From the NCBI GenBank assembly GCA_013115125.1, contig JABANN010000160.1:1-58969 (forward strand): DNA of 58,969 nucleotides, in the 5' to 3' direction. The position numbers and the translations under genes were made by a program. The stretch's first letter is position 1, and every line of letters begins with the position of its first letter. Positions 12,091 to 24,588 of this stretch are shown one piece after another. Below the pieces are notes generated by a model. That model searched no databases, was not told where the DNA came from, and saw only the letters and a list, made by a program, of their open reading frames with translations. This DNA is from Perkinsus olseni (lineage: Eukaryota > Perkinsozoa > Perkinsida).

Positions 12091-14104
12091 ATGCAGAAAC
12101 ACTGCTGTCTAAAGCGGGCCTCCATCATTGGCATCAGTAGCGAAGGGAGGGGTGTCCCACGTGTGGCACTCTCGTTATTCAGTCATATGGTTACATATGG
12201 CGAGGAGGGCAAGGACCATGGGGATTACTCCCTTCAGAAGGTCGCCGCAATAGCGGAGTATGCTGCTAAATACGAGTAGGGCTGACGCAGGGTTACATCT
12301 TCGTGTTTGAGGATGGTCATCAACAGGCTCTTGGTCGTTCAACAATTTGATGGTCAGGTTGCTGAGGACTGTGTTCCTTCGATGCTGTGAATTCGGTAGT
12401 GAGTGTAGCCTCATGGACTCGATATTAGTCGGGCTGAATGCCGCTGATGGTTTCCCGGCCAGTCTTAAGGAGCAGGTGAGGAGGCAGTGAAACTCCAGTG
12501 GGGAAATTTCGCTATCGTCGCGAATGAGATTATCATCACTGGCATTACTATCAGTTCTAAATTCAGAGGAGTATGGCCGATCCACGCTGCCAATTTTAAC
12601 GCGAGAAACCATAGGTTACTAACCTAAGGTTAGTCGAATATCTCGACGGATAGCACCCAGCGTTGAGCGGTTATGGCTGTATTACTAACCGTGATACTTT
12701 CTGCTGTTTGATGATCCTCGTCTTCATGCGGGCACGGCTGCCCAGGCATTTCTGTACTATATGAACTTCACAAGTTGATGACTTGACAAAGCGTACCCAA
12801 GTGATCACTCCTGGGTCTGAAATGAGGGCTCTGATCATGACACCCGACCATACGTTAACTCCGTATGTCTCGCGGCGGATCGGAATCGCCCAGTCTTCCC
12901 GGAAGCCCGGGAAGACTCCTCCACAAGAGAATGTGGGTTACTTCTTCAAAAGCGCCGCCGATTGCCACGCCAGCCGTGGAGCCGTTGGATGCATACCTTT
13001 TAGCAGACTAGATCCGGTATGATATCGGCGAAATCGTTGCTCTGAGGTCCCAGTGGCCTCGCTGATGGTAAGGGCAACAGCCTTCGTCTATCGGAACCTC
13101 AGGAGTTTGGCGGTGGGTTGGTTTCCTGGACCTTTCGGGGTCTGGCTGGTTTAATCAATTACAACTCGGTTATTGATCGGAAAGCCGATCATGAGGTTTT
13201 CCTAGGACGCCTGAGACAGGCGGCACAATTCATGAACCGCCAGCGGTCATGAAGGCAGGTCTCGGGTTATTAGGACCGAAGTGACTCCGACGGAGTCAGT
13301 GCCGCTGAAGCATATTCTCGGAGTTTAATTTAGTCTTCGGAAAGCGATGGCTGACAGGCCTCAAATCACAATCCCGCGGGTGATTGACTCGATTAATGGC
13401 AGCGTCAGATATCAGTGAGTGCGGTCAGTACAGCTCGGTCCTCCATTGATCGCAATTTTTACCACTCGAAGGAGGCCTACATCGAAGCTGAAACCTGTGA
13501 GAAAAGGGACAACAGTCTTTATCCCATTCCCATTACTCAAGACCCTAGGCTTCCGCTGAAAGCCGCGCAGGCTTGGAATCTGCCGCGGGGCATTTTTCCT
13601 CTTGAGCAGGCAGTGGAAAGTTGGCATCTGGTGGTGGAGTTCTACGAGAAAGCTGCTGCTTGAAGTTGGTTCACCTCCACTATCTGCTATCCATCATGGA
13701 TGATCCATGCTTTGCGAATGAATGCACGGAGCGTGACGTTTTTCGCATGCTCTTAAAGTTCCGAGCCCAGCATGCCGAGTGAATGAGAGCCCTTCCTGAA
13801 CCTGAGGGCGTCGAAAGGCCTGCGCCGGTCTGTCAGACCGGGTCTGACCGGCCCGGTCAAATCGTGCTGGAACTCGCGATAACGAAAATCATCTTCACCA
13901 AAAAATCGCAGAGAGAATGAGTTACTTGCTACCTTACGTGGACTCTCGTGTTCTTCTCAGGCCGTTCTGTCCGCTCGACGAGTCTGCGGACCCGAGGAAG
14001 CCTCTGAGATCGGCATCATATTCGGCGGTCGTGACTTTGATAACAAGCCTTTAGAGGGAATCATTTCCGACTGTGCTACCATGGCAGTGAACGACTCAGT
14101 TTAA
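12091..14104 (+). CDS. unresolved multi-exon gene, unknown protein
   Basis: Several plus-strand stretches have exon-like composition but I could not join them all in phase. They include a segment ending QKVAAIAEYAAKYE (to about 12279), MDSILVGLNAADGFPAS followed by a GTGAG donor (about 12415-12477), TPAVEPLDAYLLAD (about 12970-13010), a helical segment with LPLKAAQAWNLPRGIFPLEQ (13550-13610), RDVFRMLLKFRAQHAE (to about 13780), and a final exon after a TCTTCTCAG acceptor (about 13962-14104) containing GIIFGGRDFDNKPLEGII and ending at a TAA. No family recognised. It may be one gene, two genes, or a partly decayed gene. Confidence 0.35.
12612..13298. repeat. cluster of short hairpins
   Basis: Perfect inverted repeats at 12612-12626 (7-bp arms, centre C), 12619-12633 (7-bp, centre A, overlapping the first), 12892-12917 (11-bp arms, 4-nt loop), 13174-13191 (7-bp, 4-nt loop) and 13282-13298 (8-bp, centre A). 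Confidence 0.75.
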
Positions 14105-14725
14105 CACGTTGCGGCGTATAGCTGCGTCACTCCCTTGGCTTGACCACTTTCCTCGTCCATTCTCTATTTATACATCATCCGATCTGTAGCATGTATATCG
14201 CTGTGTTTTAGCTCTATGTACGAAGCGGTGTACCCGTCGAGGACGGGATCGTAGTGGTAGTGCTATGGATATTCTAACGTTGTTCTTTCTATATTGATAT
14301 ATATCCTGACGAAGGGATGACAGCTCCGCTTGGTCAAGAGTGGGTAGATTCGTATTGGTAGGGGTAGGCATTAGGTTGATGTTCTCGGGTTACCATTGAA
14401 TTCGCAAGTGTGTGGTGTTGCATCACAGTAATTAGTGAGAGGGTGGGGGCTCATCTTCGAAGTTGAGTCTAAGGGTGAGATTGACGAGGGCGCTGCAGCT
14501 CCTCGGGATATGCTGCCCCTGCGCCTAACAGCGGTCTAGGTACTGCTGCCACGCTGGATTGAATGTTTGGGTAAATGTGGAAGATATCGTGTCTAAGAGA
14601 TAGCACCACTTCCCGCGGATAAGCTCCACCATAAGTGGCTAATGCGCTCGGACTGTAATTGTTACGCAGTCTCGAACCATGTCACATTGGTTGGCAGCTG
14701 ACATTCTACGCGTCGCGTCAGGGTC

Positions 14726-17700
14726 ATGGGGCGCATCGCCGCCGTCAGGAACACGCCAAAGCATCCCTTTGCTGTATCACAGTTTTCCATGTCCTGGCGA
14801 AAAGAATCTGACCATTGGCGCGGTTCTTGGCAGCAGCGGGAATCTCGGAGCTCCGGCTGGCATGACTGGCGGCAGAGAGGCACTGAAAAGTGGGATGCTG
14901 ATAGAGGAGGGAGATATCCTGAGTATGGCCGGATTCGGGATAGTGCTGATAGATACTATCCAATATCGAATTCATAGAAATGAAGTATTTATGAAATGTA
15001 TGGTATAGACTTTGGAATAAAATGGAAAAAGTGAAACCGATGAAATAATTCGGTATATAAAGAAGAAAGATCGTTGAATTTATGCTATTTGTGATTCGTT
15101 CATAGTTGTCCATTTGTCGAAGCTCGATGTAAATTTTTAAGATTTATGAGAAATGCAATTTCAGTAAACATCTCCTGAATAGGGAGGCAATGCCGCACTG
15201 CCAATGCGTCTTCGAGCATAAGCATGCAGGTATCAGATCAGCGGGGACCAGCGGTATGAGTACAAAAGTGGCAGATCGGCTCCCTCATGGTAGTAGTCGC
15301 TCTTGTTGAGGTCTCACTGCTAGTAGTGGTGGTTTTAGGGAGAGCAATACTCGACAACCACGCTGGGATGAAGATAGGAGTTCTAGAGGAGGGTACTGGG
15401 AGGGAAATGTAGTACGAGACTGGAGGCAGATTGCGAAGGTTTCCTCTCTGGCAAGCGCAACCCTAGTCGCAGGCCTCATCGTACATTTCCTAGGGCCCCT
15501 AGGCTAGGGGCACACATCAATATTCTGTGCATTTCTTGGGATCCATCGCGAGAACTCCTAATGTTTCTCCAGGATACCACCGGTAACTACAATCAAGGTG
15601 CAGCCGACTGGAGTGGAGCGACTGGGCGATGGGCTGGCGGTGAGGGAGCCGCGGCGAACCGTATGGCTGCTACGGAGGTGATACAGATGCTGTTTCCCGC
15701 GTATTCGGTCAAGTGTGTGGCTGTTCAGAGTGGAGGTGGGGAGAATTCGTCTGTCCGATCGCGTGCACGGTCACGGTCTCGATCTCGCTCTAGTCCTAGG
15801 TGAGATCTTGCGCTGCTCTATGGGCATCATTGGGGGCGAAACTGGAGCTAGCGCGTCAGATACACGCGACAGAGGAGTCGTAGTCCCGATTACTCGTATG
15901 ATCAGCGGGATACCACACGATCGAGTGAAGAGGAGGGCTCGTCGGAGCCGGAGGAGAGCGAGTCCATGTCTCCAGAGGGGATGGTAATACGTCGCTTGGG
16001 CTTAGCTCGAGTCTTTCACCGGTGCTGTTGTCTCTCGGAAAATTCAATCTGGGTGGGAAGTGGTCCCTAGGATCGCTCAAGGATCCGCAGGTGCTCTGAC
16101 TGAGTGGATTTGTCGATGGATCGTCTATAGGTTGTTCGGAGGGAGGCTGGCGGGCTGCTGGAGTTCGACGCCCCCTGCACTGTTAAAGGCGTGGAGTCCT
16201 TCAGTGAAGAGGAGAAGAGAAAGTAGTAGTGATGGTGGGAAAAATCTGTAGAGAGAAGATCCTTCATCCCCAGGCTGGGTCGAATAACTACATGGGAGGA
16301 AGCAGTCGAGCGCGGCATTCTGCTGCAGAGTGTGGTCAACGCCCTTGAGGCCTCCGGGGTGAGTTCCTCCGTCCCGTTGTTGGACGAGTGGGATAGCTAT
16401 TGTGATTCCATCAGGCTGCCCGACCCACCCCGATCCAGCAGCATGCGATTCCTGTTATAGCCGGAGGCGTGGATGTGGTAGCAAGCGCTCAGACTGGCAC
16501 GGGTAAAAACAGTCAGTAGAGGATACCTCTTGGAGCCAGTTGTGCTACTATCAGGGAAGAGCCTAGCGTTCATTGCTCCCATAGTCTCGAAGATTGGTAA
16601 AATGTCTTCGACTGTTCCTCGACCCTTCTTTCCTGGGAGGTAAGACATCGTGTCAAACGATTCGTACGAACAACGCCAAGGACTGGCCCGAAGCATGACC
16701 GCGGTCGAGTCCCTCGATGGTCGACGTTGCGCGCTGTAGCAGTCGATTTCTGAAGAAGTGGGTGATCTTGGGATTGTGGTTCAGGATGGCCCAGGCTTCT
16801 CCGCTGTGTATGGTGTTGGCCCCGACCAGAGAGCTGGCGATGCAATTGGTGAAAGACTTCGAGGTGAAGTGCCCTGCTGTTGGTGGAAGCTCGTGGATTC
16901 TTCGTTCGTCAGTCATGCTCTGTGAGTCTGGAAAAGGGAGAGATGTGTCGCACGAAGGCTGCTTATGGCGGGGAGACCGCATCGCGTCAGGTGAGGTGGA
17001 ATGTTCTGAAACGCGGGATGCCTCCGTTGCCCGTAGGCTGATCGCATCTGTGCAGAACAGCTCGATGTATTGGTTGCAACCCCGGGGAGACTTCTCGAGT
17101 TCAACGAGACGGGGAGGGTAATGGTGGCAATTTCCTCGTCCTCGTGGCTTGGTGATGAGTCTGCAGGTGTCCCTGGGGTACGTCAAGTTCCTCGTGTTGG
17201 ACGAGGCTGACCAGATGCTCTCGATGGGGCTTGAGGTGAGGAGTGCTATCCGTTTGTGATATATATTTTACTTCGAGATTCGTTGATAGAAAATAGGCGT
17301 CTACTGAATCAGTGTGCGGCGTCTCGGGTGTCAACTGTCTCCTTCTTCAGGCGTATGTTAATAATATATTAATGGAGACCGACCTGACGGAACCCAACGG
17401 CCGCCAGACACTTCTGTTCTCCGCGACCATTGACAATCCTAATTTAAAGCCATGGCTCGAGGGAGAGGTACGGCCTTCACAACTCCCTGCTGTTCCTGAT
17501 ATCCTCAGCCAGACCCTTCTCCGGAAGCAGCGGGTCACCATTGCCGTTGGACGAGGGCGAGGAGCTGGCGGTGCTGGAGGAGGAATGCGATGCAATGTTG
17601 CCCAGTCTGTTCGGGTGTTGAGATCGGACCAGGCCAAAGACCAAGCGCTTTGGGAAGATCTAGCGAAGCTCGACATTGCCAGCGGAGAGCAGGTCAGTAC

Positions 17701-20480
17701 TCCCAAGTTCGAAAGTCAAGGAAGATTCTGGAAATAGTTCGACTGATGGCTGTGTCGCCTGGGCGATCAATACAGGAACGAACGCAGTTATCGGGACCGG
17801 GCTTCGCTCTTGCCGTTGGGAGGTGCTCGTGAGCCTCTACCGTTGATTCGGCGCGGTGTGCTGTCTCCGCCCTCGCACTTGCGTTGTTCTCTCAACTAAC
17901 CTTAGGCCATTATTTTCGTGTCATCTCGTGATCGAGGCAAGGACCTCCATAAGCGTATATGCGGAAGTGGGAAGCTGTGCTGCGGTCTATTACAGGGCAA
18001 GCAACTGCAGACTGTCCGGGAGGAGGTTGTCAGGAGGTGGGATGTGATAATTAGGGGCGGTTGTGGAGATGTTTCCCTATCTTCGGAGTTCCTCGGTCGT
18101 GGGTCGCGATGATTTGTTGAGCATCTTCTGGTGCTCTGGACCGAAGGCGGTCAGCCTCGGAGCTCCTTCGGACTATTTCAAAGCGACGTTGGAGTTGGAC
18201 AGTCACTCTGACATCAGCGGCTGATGTCAGAGTGACTGTCCAACCCCTGTGAAATTGACTCACTCAGCAAGGAACACATAAACTAACGCTGTAACGCTGT
18301 TAGGCTAATAGCGTTATCACTTCTGCGAGGGATTGATTCGCTACCAGAGTTTCCCTAATATAATATTTCCGAGCACATCACAGACGAGTATAATTCTATC
18401 ATTTTTCGTGCCTCGGGAGGTTCATCGATACTTTTCTCGCCTGGTGACCGAGGCTCGGAAGTTGCCCGCCGGAAATCATGCCACTGATGTTTCAGTGGGC
18501 AATCACCATGGCCACCGCGCTCGGTTCGCTGGATATCTGCTTCAGGGATATAGCGACGGAAGCAAACACGACCGAATGAAGGGAGGATTGATCCATGAGG
18601 ATGGACCTTCATATAACAGTATTGCTACCATCTTTCGGGCCACCAGTCGGTAGCGACTATGCCGTATGAAGTTCGGGACTTGAAGTATCTGCCCTTCATG
18701 CTGAACGAGGGGACTTCCTACTGGCATGATTTTCCCGGCGACGTTGAAAGTGGAACCCCGAATTAGTCGGAACAGGGGGGTATACGGTGCTGGGTGACCT
18801 CGTTTGGGCTTCTCACAACATCTATCTACTGCTTGGGGACACTCGGCCCGGAGGACTGGCGGGGTGTATGTTGAGTATGCCGACCAGCTATGCAAGGACC
18901 TTGCAACAACGCTTGGTGGGCCGTCATAAACTCCGGGGGGAACGTCGTTCCAGCCACGTCGTTTCAGTCCCTCTGAGAGATTCCCGCAGAGGTCGGCGGT
19001 TCTCTCGCCAGAGAGGGGGCTATCCGGGATCATCCGGTAGTTGCCCAGCTCGTCTACCGTCTCCGATCCCGTTAAAATTAGAGACGAGCAAGACTTTTTT
19101 CACTCGATAAGTTGACAAGGATGACGAGGAGCCGCTGGTGATTGACGTCGACCCCCGACCTCGACGGTCATTTCCGCCCATCCCCACCACTGTTTCCCGC
19201 CTCCCCTGACCAGCTTGGAGATAGCCAGACGGGTCCCCTCGTTGACAAGGCGATTGAGGCCTTCAGGGGCCGTCAGTACAATCAAGCTAGACTTTTTTCA
19301 CTCGATAAGATGCACGAAACCTCGAGCATGGTCGGGGTCTACCTACTCCTCACTGGGTTGAGGAATTCACGCGCGGTCGCGTTCGCGATGAACTGAATTA
19401 AGTTCCCCGTTCTCGGCAGTCTTTAACATATATCGGGATGCGTGGCATGTGATTCGTGGACCGTCGAAGGGAACCGAGCGCAATCCAGCTGTTCATCCTC
19501 ACGAGCGGGGCTTACTGTTAGCAATGATGCGTAACCCCGAGCTGTCGCTTATCCATCACATTCTTGATAGCAGTGTTGTTGGCGTTTCGTTCTCTTGGCT
19601 CCGGCGTTGCGTCCTAGGTGCCAACTAGAGTGTGTTGCGTCGGCGTAACGAGCCCGGGGACCCCCGGTTGCCGCCTGTCGTCTCTCCCGCAAGCGTTGTA
19701 GTTTCACTCACGGGGTGGCGTAGCTCGATAGTCTGCTCTTCACTTATAACTCTCCCTTGTTCAGATTCCGTGCCAACGAAGATCAAGTCCTGGTGTCGAC
19801 CAGCGTTGCAGCCAGAGGCCTGGACTTCCCAAATGTGACATTAGTAATTAATTACGATATGCCAGAGAGTAAGGCCAACAACATTTGCTCTGTGCGTCTT
19901 CCGATCGTTTTCGCGCCAGTGGACACTGTGAACTGCACTTACTATTTATGGTGTGCAGGTATTGAGACGTACACGCATCGGATCGGTCGGACGGGCCGCA
20001 TCGGTCACGAGGGCCGCGCTGTCGCCTACTACAATCCGGCAAGCAAGGACCGACGGATTGGTGAGGCCTTAATAAGCTTTCTGAGGAAATATAACCAACC
20101 GGTTAGCGAGGAGCTCGAGGCTGCTGTTCGGCCGAGACGGGTGAGGGGAACTGCCTGGACTCTCTTCGGTCAGCTCGTGGATGCCACAGGGATGCTTTTC
20201 TTGTTTCAGCACAACTTTAGAAGACAGTATCAAGGATATAGATCTGACCGTAGCGGACCAGGTGAGGAATGGTGGGATACGGAAGAGGGGATTTTTGCAC
20301 ATGTCGACCCAAGTTCAAAGAGCATACCAATTCCGCTATCATTCGTCAGGGCCTTCACCCTCTAGCGATCGGTGGAGTTATGGTAGTTCGAGACAGCTAG
20401 ATCGTTCGCAAGAGCGTAGTGGCCATCGCCGTCCCGAGAGGGATAGGTCGGATGGGTCGTCTCGGTACCGCTCATGGTGA
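14726..20480 (+). CDS. DEAD-box ATP-dependent RNA helicase, DDX3/Vasa-like
   Basis: A helicase that remodels RNA or RNP. The N-terminal exons (14.7-16.1 kb) are low-complexity, with RGG-, SR- and acidic-rich patches such as WDADRGGRYPEYG and RSRSRSRSSPR. The core follows in order: WEEAVERGILL then PTPIQ (Q motif), AQTGTGK (motif I), PTRELA (Ia), YGG, ATPGR (Ib), DEAD (II, 17200-17211), SAT (III, 17420-17428), AIIFVSSRDRGKDL (IV), ARGLD (V) and HRIGRTGR (VI, 19976-19999). The C-terminus is again RS/RG-rich and ends at the TGA at 20480. Introns that join the motifs in phase include 16359-16414 (56 bp), 16503-16554 (52 bp) and 19869-19958 (90 bp). The exception is 18037-19764 (1,728 bp), which falls inside the second RecA domain between motifs IV and V. 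The start codon is uncertain. Confidence 0.88.
18195..18243. repeat. perfect inverted repeat, 24-bp arms, 1-nt centre
   Basis: Arms 18195-18218 and 18220-18243 are exact reverse complements around a single G at 18219. It lies about 160 bp inside the oversized helicase intron. Confidence 0.92.
19091..19309. repeat. 21-bp direct repeat within the helicase intron
   Basis: AGACTTTTTTCACTCGATAA followed by G occurs at 19091-19111 and 19289-19309. A 10-mer, GTTGACAAGG, also recurs at 19111-19120 and 19241-19250, after the first copy but before the second, so the segment looks duplicated and shuffled. Confidence 0.8.
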
Positions 20481-20818
20481 TCGAGAGAGACTCCCGTGTA
20501 ACGATAAGGTTTCTACTGGTTCTGTTGGTTGTCGAGCTGCCCAGACACGAGATCTCCAACTTGTTTAGATTGTACTGGAGTCGGAAGCGAGTGGGTTACA
20601 CTCTCCCTTGTATTAACAATCTAGGGCTGGAGACGAAAGCAGGCCCTGAAAGGGCCTCCTCTCGAACCTGAGGAGATGTTATTCGCTCTGTGTTGCCCGT
20701 AGGGTTGCTGATGCCAAGACCCCCCTCATACGAATAAGTCTGCTCTGGGTGACTCTTATTAGAAGGAGCTAGTTTTCTACTTTGACGATTGGTATCCCAT
20801 TCTCTCGAACTGCTTGCT

Positions 20819-22483
20819 ATGGCGGATTCTCCACGGTTTACGGAGTTTGTCTCACGAGTCGCTGCGGACCCCCTAGCACGGCTGGTTGTCATCAGCAGCG
20901 GAGGGACTACGGTGGCCCTGGAACGTCGAACTGTGAGGTGAGCCCTTCTCGCCTGCACTCAACGAGAGATAATAGCATGGTTTTGAAAAAAAATCGGAAC
21001 TGAAGAATTTCTGGTCGCGGAGCTGAGATGTGTCGATGTTCATGTTTCGCTTCGTGTAGGTTTTTGGAAAATTTCTCGACGGGAAATAGGGGAGCGGGCA
21101 TGGCCGAGAGTTTCATCATGATGAATGAAGAACCGTCGTCCAGTAAATACTACGTGGTTTATTTCCATCGGAAAGGTGAGGGATGATTCTCGAGTTTTAT
21201 TGGCGAGATCCGATCCAACCAGGTGGCAGCTGCGCTATGCCTTTCGTTCGTCACCTCCCTGACGCAACGGAACAGCTGGAGTTGATGAGCACGGGAGATC
21301 AGGGTTTGCAGTTCGACTCCTATATACAGGTAACACAAGGCAAGACAGTTTGCGATGGCTGATTGTGTAGAGAATGATGGTGTTTTCAGGCTCGCTCTTC
21401 GTCAGACGTTTTAAGTCGCTATCTGCTTTGTGTGGAATTCTCTAGTGTCACTGAGTAAGATCCGCACCACGTCGCGCTCATCGCTGCTTCGACAACTCGA
21501 AATAGCACTACCGCCCAACCGGTGAGGGGATAGAGCCCCACTAGATAGCCAATGCCAAAGGCACATGCGCGCGCCACAAGTTGTGGCCCACAACAATGCA
21601 TGCACACGAATGAGAGATCTTATCGACTCTATACCGCTGCTTCGAGCAATATGAACTCTTTAGACGCTTCTTCCGCCCGGCCGCTTGGATCAGTGTATGG
21701 TTCGCTCGGTCTCCTGTGGACAGCTGTCCCCCGCGGAGCCGAAAGTGTCATTGGTTCAGTTGAACGCGGCACCGATGGTCATGCTAGCTGTTGTAGTTAC
21801 CTGAGTTCCCTTGAGAAGATCGCGAAGATTGTTAACCCCCTGGGCCCTCGGGCAGCACTAATACTAGCTGCTGCGGTATCCGACTTCTACGTGCCTCTCG
21901 ACCAAATGCCGGAGAATAAGATCCAGAGCGGCGCACATCAGGAAGACGGCCTCACGCTGCACCTCACGGGTGTTCCGAAAGTTCTGGGCCGCGTGAAGGG
22001 GACGTGGTGTCCGCAAGCGCTGGTCGGCCATTGGAGCTGCGACGTACGAGTCGAATCCTTCTCCTTGTAGGTCGTCTCGTTTAAGTTGGAGACCGAGCCT
22101 GACATACTTTTCGAGAAGGCTAGCGGGGCGATCGAGAAATACGGCGTTGATGCTGTGGTCGCGAACGTTTTGGAGGTAACGAGTTCGAGGACCCGGGGTC
22201 GATCCCGAGGCTCGGCATTATTCGTCCGAGACGCACTTGGCTCTGGCTGAATTTCTCTGTCGCTCAGTCGCGATACCGGAAGCTTTGGATAGTCCGCGGA
22301 GCAAAGAGCGTCGACACCTATCGTGATTACACGACGCGACTCATTACCAAGCCAGAATCTGAAGGTGATCTATCGGCTGTAGTCTGCTGTACAGCTACCT
22401 CCATCGTGTCAGATATCGAAGGGGTGCTAGTCAAAGCTCTCCAGGAACTTCATACTCATCATATACAGCGCGCTTCACAGTGA
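20819..22483 (+). CDS. PPCS: phosphopantothenoylcysteine synthetase (CoA biosynthesis)
   Basis: Couples 4'-phosphopantothenate to cysteine in coenzyme A synthesis. Seven exons join in phase: 20819-20937, 21060-21175, 21223-21329, 21390-21454, 21797-22022, 22071-22175 and 22268-22483. They total 954 nt, or 317 residues, close to human PPCS (311). Conserved blocks: VVISSGGTTVALERRTVRFL and NFSTGNRGAGMAESF (N-terminal nucleotide/substrate region), VNPLGPRAALILAAAVSDFY, MPENKIQSG (phosphopantothenate loop), VVSFKLETEPDIL and DAVVANVLESR. The start is the ATG at 20819, just before the conserved region. Introns are 122, 47, 60, 342, 48 and 92 bp; the 342-bp one is out of scale. The architecture is the stand-alone eukaryotic enzyme, not the fused bacterial CoaBC. 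Confidence 0.93.
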
Positions 22484-22647
22484 CTTTCTTTTATTCAACC
22501 TTCAGCCTCATCACGTCGGTTCTGCGTTGTGAGATTGGGGGTGGTTCATAGTACCACTAGATGCCATGGTTCCCACGTTGGTGCTGAGCTGGCGAGGTCG
22601 GGCTTATCCGATCTTCAGCACAAAGCCACTTGTTTTTTATCGTCGGT

Positions 22648-23429
22648 CATGTCGGCAGAGCGGCGATGTTCTGGGCAGCTAGGGAGTGAATGGGAGTATC
22701 ACCAAACCCAATGGTACTCCTCGACGGCCCCAACGACGGCTCATCACTGGTGCTAGGTACAAGCGTATGATGCGGGACGCCAAGTTACGGAACGCATATC
22801 AGAGTGAATGCTTTGTCGACCTCATGCGAGAGTATGGGCGGAAGGCAACTGACGCGGCAAGTCCTGGTCCGGTGAGCAACACATTACATTGCGATGCTGA
22901 GGATAGCACAGAGGGCCGACAGATTGGGCCAGGTGAGACCTTGTTGTCGGAGGGACTCCTTCGATGCTTCGCTTGTGGATAGGCTCATCGAGTATCGAGT
23001 CCTCGCTGCTCTCGTCGAGCACGCCTCATGTCGCTGAGGCGGTGAATCAGAAGAACGAGGCGATGACGATGTTATTGAGGGATCTCCAAGAGGAGATAAG
23101 ATGCCGAGATTCTGAGTTGGCCCATACTCGTCAGGAGCTGGCGGAGAGAGTAGAGGAAAATGCCAAACTCGTGGCGCAAGGTGGGGATTTTTACTCTGGT
23201 CGAGGCCGTGGAGAATTGCGTGGTCCTTTCAGGTGAATCATTGGAGGCGGCCGTTGAGTTCAAGTCGAGTGAGGTTGCACGTATGCGTCAGGAAATAGAA
23301 GTGCTGAGTGAGCAGTTGGACTTCTTTAAGAAGTGCGGTGTCGGGGACGAGTGGACTCTTGTTGACTATGAAGAGGCTCACCAGTCGACTCCTCCCAAAG
23401 ACGATGGCCTGGATAATCGGTCGCCCTAG
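22648..23429 (+). CDS. coiled-coil protein of unknown function
   Basis: A basic segment (RRPQRRLITGARYKRMMRDA, then ECFVDLMREYGRKATDA, about 22690-22872) is followed by heptad-rich coiled coil: MLLRDLQEEIRCRDSELAH and LAERVEENAKLVAQ (about 23070-23180), then across a short intron (23181-23232) FKSSEVARMRQEIEVLSEQL. The acidic tail includes DEWTLVDYEE and ends at a TAG (23427-23429). The first exon and start are uncertain; the ATG at 22648 is a candidate, and the basic segment probably opens after an acceptor near 22683. It sits directly downstream of PPCS on the same strand. No family recognised. Confidence 0.55.
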
Positions 23430-24500
23430 CTGGGACCTGGCGTTTCAGGTTTCAGGACCACCTCGGCGTAGTTCGACCACCAAAAGCATGAGGTTGATAT
23501 TATATTTAGAGTACAATTCGGAAAACCATTAACTATTCTAGTAGTTGTCTCCGTGCTTTGCGTTAGTTCGAGTCTCTCAAATCGCAAATGCATGGAAGAC
23601 TGTACTAGAGGTTAGCAACCGTTACTGGGCTTCAGGAATGGACAATAGTGCGGAGTACGTCTCAAACGACAGACCTAGTAGGGGTACAGGGGCCAATACG
23701 AAAGTGAATTAAAATTGTTGCATCTTTTGTAAGAATGCATCAGTCAAAACGTATAGACGCTATACGCGATTTGTGGTTGATGCGGTAGTGCACTCCTTTT
23801 CGAACGGCCCCTGTTAATGTATAGAAAGACCTGAACAAGGCCCTCTCTCGGTGGGTAGAACGTCTTCGGAGGTGCCAGCAAAGAGCATTGAAGGAAACTA
23901 TCGAACCCTCGAAGCACTCCGCCATCGAGCCTTTGGTCGCAAATATACCCCGCAAAGGGCAGTGAGGTCACGCTTCCAGTCGCTTGAAGTCGTTGATTTG
24001 ACTCGCAATCGGGCCACTGTGAGCGTACTTGTTCTTCGGTGTTGTGAAAGTGGCGACCGGCACCACTGAGATGTCCCGCAAAAATGAGAAAATCACCATC
24101 ATCGCGACAGTCGCGTTTCATAGCCTCGGAAATGAGCAGCAAGAGTGATATAATGGATGAAGCAAGACTAGCTACACTAAAACGAGTTTCCTCGTGAGCG
24201 CACCGATTACGTGGCTTTAATGAAGACAGCCCCTGTGAGTGGTTGCCTGAGTGTCAATTCCCGCATGAAAGCGCCGAGCCGATACCGCCAAGCTTGTTCT
24301 TCGTGAATCACGTTATAAAGACGACCTCACGAGACCTCAGTTCGCTGACTAAGTCAAGTGGTGCCGGCTTTCTGCCTGTCGTCCCTCACCTCTTGCCGGC
24401 ACTACCACAGACCAGTACGAGTCAAAATGGAAAACTTAACGGCCCACAAGCTGGGCATAGAGACGTCGCTATACTCTGGCCGCCTACAACGCAGGTGACT
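23430..24500. other. gap without a resolved gene
   Basis: ORFs on both strands overlap between 23740 and 24140 with no clear winner. A possible first exon lies at 24427-24493 (MENLTAHKLGIETSLYSGR, ending at a GTGAC donor). The motif GATGTCCCGCAAAAATGAG near 24070 recurs in similar form near 29440. Confidence 0.4.
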
Positions 24501-24588
24501 CCAGCACCGCGTTACTCGTGATCCAGCACCCCGTTACTCGTGATCCAGTACCGCGCTACTCGTGATCCAGTACCGCGTTACGCGTTAC
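24501..24588. repeat. tandem repeat, 4 x 22 bp
   Basis: Four units (24501, 24523, 24545, 24567) of the form CCAGYACCGCGTTACTCGTG+AT; the last is changed at its 3' end. The array runs directly into the 31-bp inverted repeat. Confidence 0.9.

Larger units (their letters stand above)
18037..19764 (+). other. oversized 1,728-bp intron of the helicase gene
   Basis: The donor after ...VVR(AG) and the acceptor before FRANEDQVLVSTSVAARGLD join in phase and restore a normal helicase C domain. Introns nearby are 50-90 bp. This one holds a 24-bp perfect hairpin near its start, a 21-bp direct repeat, and plus-strand stretches that look coding: PPEIMPLMFQWAITMAT (about 18460), MPYEVRDLKYLPFMLNEG (about 18660-18765), VYVEYADQLCKDLATTL (about 18870-18925) and DKDDEEPLVIDVDPRP (about 19118-19165). 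They could be a nested gene or an inserted segment. Confidence 0.7.

Noticed and set aside
18542-19033. Minus-strand ORF of 163 codons inside the helicase intron
   Set aside because: Its composition is Pro/Ser/Arg-rich like a shadow frame, while plus-strand frames in the same stretch look more protein-like.
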